From Acanthopleura granulata (taxonomy: Eukaryota > Mollusca > Polyplacophora > Chitonida > Chitonidae), in assembly GCA_016165875.1 (NCBI GenBank), contig JABBOT010000002.1:23636265-23700264 (forward strand): a stretch of 64,000 nucleotides of DNA. Direction: 5' to 3'. This document shows positions 60,890 to 64,000 of this stretch, piece by piece. Below the pieces are notes generated by a model. The model was not told the DNA's origin and searched no databases. It worked only from the letters and a program-made list of their open reading frames with translations. Position numbers and translations under genes: made by a program. Every line of letters starts with the position of its first letter. Within the stretch, counting starts at the first letter, position 1.

Positions 60890-61570
60890 GAATGCGGATG
60901 TCCGAAATAGGCCTACCGCTCACCGTTTGGCAGCATGTACATAAGTATCATTACGCTATACGAATCTGAAGGAGTTAACTTTGTAACATTGGACAGAACA
61001 TTTACAGAAAACTAAGAAACCACAAGTTTAGGTCGCATAGACTGTCGTAGCTTGGGGAAACTTGGGGACAATACGTACAGCAAGCCTACGTTCGGATGCG
61101 TTATGCGGACAGAATCACATATACATGTGAACCTCTAACTACGGTACCTCAACAGGGGTATGATGTTCCGGGGAAAGATACAATGTATACCAGTACATAA
61201 TGCAGAGTTGCGTGTTCAAAATCATGTCTACAGCTAGTCAGTCAGAGTGATTCCACCACACCTGTGTGTTCGTTACCGTGGGAGGGGGTTGATGTGGAGG
61301 AACAATAACAACGAAACAATTACATCACTCTACTCGAAATTAACTTAGACCTATTACGGCATATTCCTCAAAGAGTTACCTCCCCTGAAATCCAGACATT
61401 TGCTGTGCACCTGAATGGTTTTCCGACGTTTCCTAGTGGATCCAGACGAATGTCAGGAAGTGATGAATACAGAACTCAGCGTTTAATGTAACTGAACTAG
61501 CACTAGACTGAACTTGTCTACATCTTTGTTTATTGTTTATATTTCCAGGAACAGGCTTCATGAGTGAGGC
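60890..61570. repeat. tandem duplication, copy 2 (~680 bp)
   Basis: This is the partner of 60.20-60.885 kb, with offset 684-692 bp. The gatgggagggggctgaagtg block of copy 1 corresponds to cgtgggagggggttgatgtg here. Confidence 0.85.
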
Positions 61571-61809
61571 TTCCATAAATGACCAAGAATAGGATGGCTG
61601 GATGCAGTGCCATTTGCCTTGAAACCACTTAAATTTTATTTAATGCTGTACCAAAAAAATATGTTTCATTGCTTGGAACAAGGCAAAATACCACCAGGCC
61701 TTTAGCCAAAGGTTAACCTTCCAGTCACAAACGTGTAGCGGGACCATCACACACTGAATTCATTTGTCAGGCAATACTTAAACTAGCTAACCAACAATGT
61801 GTTTATTTT

Positions 61810-62000
61810 ACTGGTGGCAGGTTTTTGTGTGAAGGCAACTTGAGCACCCAGAGAAAACCACTGCCCTTTGCCATGTAGCTGACAAACCTTCAGACTTCAA
61901 TCCATGGCAGAAGTAGAGTGAGCTCAACTGGATTTGAAAGAGTGACCTCACTGCATACGGCTCCAACAGTCACAAAAAACCAGTGCTTTGGCTGTCTTCA
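61810..62000 (-). mobile_element. SINE family B
   Basis: It aligns with the 59.0 kb copy: aaccactgccctttgccatg and tagctgacaaacc, then ggatttgaaagagtgacctc. The 5' part contains ggtggcaggtttttgtgtga. Confidence 0.58.
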
Positions 62001-62333
62001 GTCGCCACATATAACTACACAGCTACTGTATGTACACCTTTTGTGAATATTGGCCATGCCGCAATCCTTTTCCAGGTCACAAACCAACAAATACAAAATA
62101 CCCAACAATCCAACAAGCACAATTAATTCCATATATATATACTACAAATTTTTAATCTTTTTTTCTCACATTACACAAAATTTTCCACATGTTGATTACA
62201 AATTCACTGCATGGAACATATGTATAAACCCATCTGGTTTAGAAGAGGAGCTGGGTTGGATTCATCTGTCTTAAACAAGAATGGAAATAAACAAGCAGAT
62301 GTCTAAGAGCAAATTTCCTACAGAGACAATACA

Positions 62334-62909
62334 TTATATTTTCCCTGCAAATGTCCCATTGCTGACTTGGTCATCCCATTTTTCAACCTGGAAAGAACAA
62401 AACAAAAATCACCAAGCCAACCACCGATGCCAACAATTAATACACAACAGTACAAATTACACATGTACATGCATATCTGAAGAAAAAGCCAAAAATTCAA
62501 GTTCAGCCTTATCACTGTTGGTTCAATGCTACTGTATGTTAGTACCTTTGGCAATAAAATAAACTAAGATCTAAGACTGCCAAATCATTTGTCAAGTTAG
62601 ATAAAGACAAGTAGCTTTCTCAACATTATTTCGCTTGCACAAATTAGATTCAAGATGGAAAAAGTCACTATGCATGATCTCAGCTGACAAATTTTCCCAC
62701 ATGAAGTCAATTAAGCCCAGAAAGTAAGGGACATTGAAGTTGGCAAAACAAAATCATGTTTAATCGGAACAAAAGCTGTTTTAGTGAACCTTACCCAGGC
62801 ATTTGGACACAGTGACTGATAGACACTCTTGAAGTAATTACACGGGGCATAGTCCTCTCCTTTGATCTTCAGACACCGATGGTAGTCTACATAGTTCTGC
62901 CAACAATTC
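62334..62909 (-). CDS. COX6B: Cytochrome c oxidase subunit 6B, last two coding exons (5' part outside the window)
   Basis: COX6B is a small intermembrane-space subunit of respiratory complex IV bridging the dimer. Two exons are seen: 62909-62795 (begins inside an Arg codon after a CAG acceptor; donor GTAAGG) and 62387-62334 (acceptor ttccag, ends with TAA). They join in phase 0. The first gives NCWQNYVDYHRC and CNYFKSVYQSLC, that is the CX9C and CX10C pair that forms two disulfides in the CHCH fold. The second gives VEKWDDQVSNGTFAGKI, the family's C-terminus ending GKI. About 56 of the expected ~85 residues are present. The exon coding the N-terminal part (usually ending ...NQNQT) was not found before 64000 and should lie beyond the edge. 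The gene points the same way as FNIP and starts upstream of it. Confidence 0.95.
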
Positions 62910-63431
62910 CTGAACAAGGATAAATTACCATTATGTTTGCTACAAAAGACTATGTTAAAATATGCATGTATTACTTATAACAGCAATAATGTTACTTCAT
63001 ATATTAAAATGTTTGCCATGGATAGATCATTGAGCTGAATTCTTCCTACTTTGTGCTTGCAGCTAAGTCTAGGGGAGATATGCATCAATACAGGTGTGTC
63101 AAATTTGTTATGTTTGGAGACTGGAAGAAAATGCTACGGCCTTCGAGGGAAAAAATGTGCTTGATCTGAGTTGACCAAGCAATGTCTCTGTGGCAAATGG
63201 TAAAGTACAGAGTCAAGCCACAGAAACACGCAGAGTCTAGCAATGGCAGGAAAAAACTACAGGCTACATAACTTGGGCCTAAACCTCAGCATTAAGGCAG
63301 GGAAACGTTTTGGAAATACCATGTACTTTGTACATCTACAAATGATTAATCTTTCCTTGCCCATCTGAAATAAATCTTTATTACTTGATTCATGTCTAAC
63401 TCTGTCCTCCTGAAAGTTTCACCTTTACATG
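62910..63431. other. COX6B intron
   Basis: Upstream of the Arg-codon acceptor of the COX6B exon. No further coding exon was recognised here or up to 64000, apart from the SINE at 63.4-63.7 kb. Confidence 0.6.
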
Positions 63432-63699
63432 CACAACTCTGATTTATTTATTTGATTGGTGTTTTATGCTGTACTGCAGAATATTTCACTTACATGACAG
63501 CAGGGGCATTATGGTGGGAGGAAACCGAGCAGAGCCTGAGGGAAACCCACTACCATCTGCAGGTTACCAGCAGACCTTTCCACGTATGGCCGCAGAGGAA
63601 GCCAGCATGAGCAGGGCTTGAACTCACTGGTAAGAGGCACCTGGGTCATTATGCCACCCTGGCATGCTAGCCCCTCGACCACAAAGGCCCCACAACGCT
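63432..63699 (-). mobile_element. SINE family A, full length
   Basis: The tail starts at about 63441. The head, including the B-box region (ggcttgaactcac) and a degraded gccaccctggcatgc part, ends near 63690. The possible target-site duplication cacaactct/cacaacgct matches at 8 of 9 positions. Confidence 0.87.
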
Positions 63700-64000
63700 A
63701 CTAGATGGAGCAAATCAGAGTGCCTTGTCCATGAACAAACCATCAGAATTAAAGCTATAGCCTAACCAAAATACTGTATCTGTACATGTACATAAAGACA
63801 GTCAAATGGTAATACCCATTAATACACCAACATGTTAACATTAGTGCTTAGTTTAAATCAACAGGATCTAATTGTTACAATGATCTGTACACTTTACAAA
63901 GATGAACACAATTTACCTGTTTACCTGACAATTACCTGACTCACAGATATTAAAGTATTTATCAGATGAAGACAATTAAACAGCTCTAACACATTCTCAA

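Overview
This is a eukaryotic, animal window. It contains three recognisable nuclear genes with GT-AG introns, set in a background of short interspersed elements, minisatellites and decayed repeats. One repeat family (tRNA-like head, tail reading as tttgattggtgttttacgcc on the complementary side) looks like the SINEs common in molluscs and other lophotrochozoans. I infer a mollusc or close relative. No species can be named from the sequence alone. Nothing bacterial, no CRISPR array and no clean tRNA or rRNA gene was seen.

Layout. From 1 to about 30.9 kb I find no intact gene. This part holds a large imperfect inverted repeat (about 1.09-5.31 kb), a pair of dispersed ~1 kb duplicates (about 8.1-9.1 and 22.1-23.1 kb), a broken minus-strand retroelement with gag-like, reverse-transcriptase and SGNH-hydrolase-like pieces (about 9.7-12.2 kb; best fit a tyrosine-recombinase Ngaro/DIRS-type element), a tandem segmental duplication (about 13.6-17.1 kb), a 59-60 bp minisatellite (21.2 kb), a possible inverted-repeat miniature element (23.2-23.8 kb) and several SINEs.

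From 30.95 to 33.54 kb lies ECSIT on the plus strand: four coding exons and 399 codons, a mitochondrial complex I assembly and Toll-pathway adaptor. Tail to tail with it, from 56.65 down to 39.56 kb, is a complete folliculin-interacting protein gene (FNIP) on the minus strand. I traced 20 coding exons that join in frame to 1120 codons. FNIP is the obligate partner of folliculin in Rag-GTPase/mTORC1 and AMPK signalling. At the right edge, 62.33-62.91 kb on the minus strand, are the last two coding exons of COX6B (cytochrome c oxidase subunit 6B). Its 5' part lies beyond the window.

The most unusual feature is inside FNIP. The 3' end of coding exon 9, together with its splice donor and the start of the next intron, is tandemly repeated about five times at exactly 123 bp. 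This leaves four near-identical GTAAGT donors in a row, of which only the first gives an intact protein. Other notable points are a cluster of CACATG/CATGTG E-boxes just upstream of FNIP, a two-period (32/35 bp) minisatellite directly behind its stop codon, and the gutted retroelement.

All intron-exon joins were made by eye from GT/AG signals, reading frame and recalled family similarity. No database search or RNA evidence was available.
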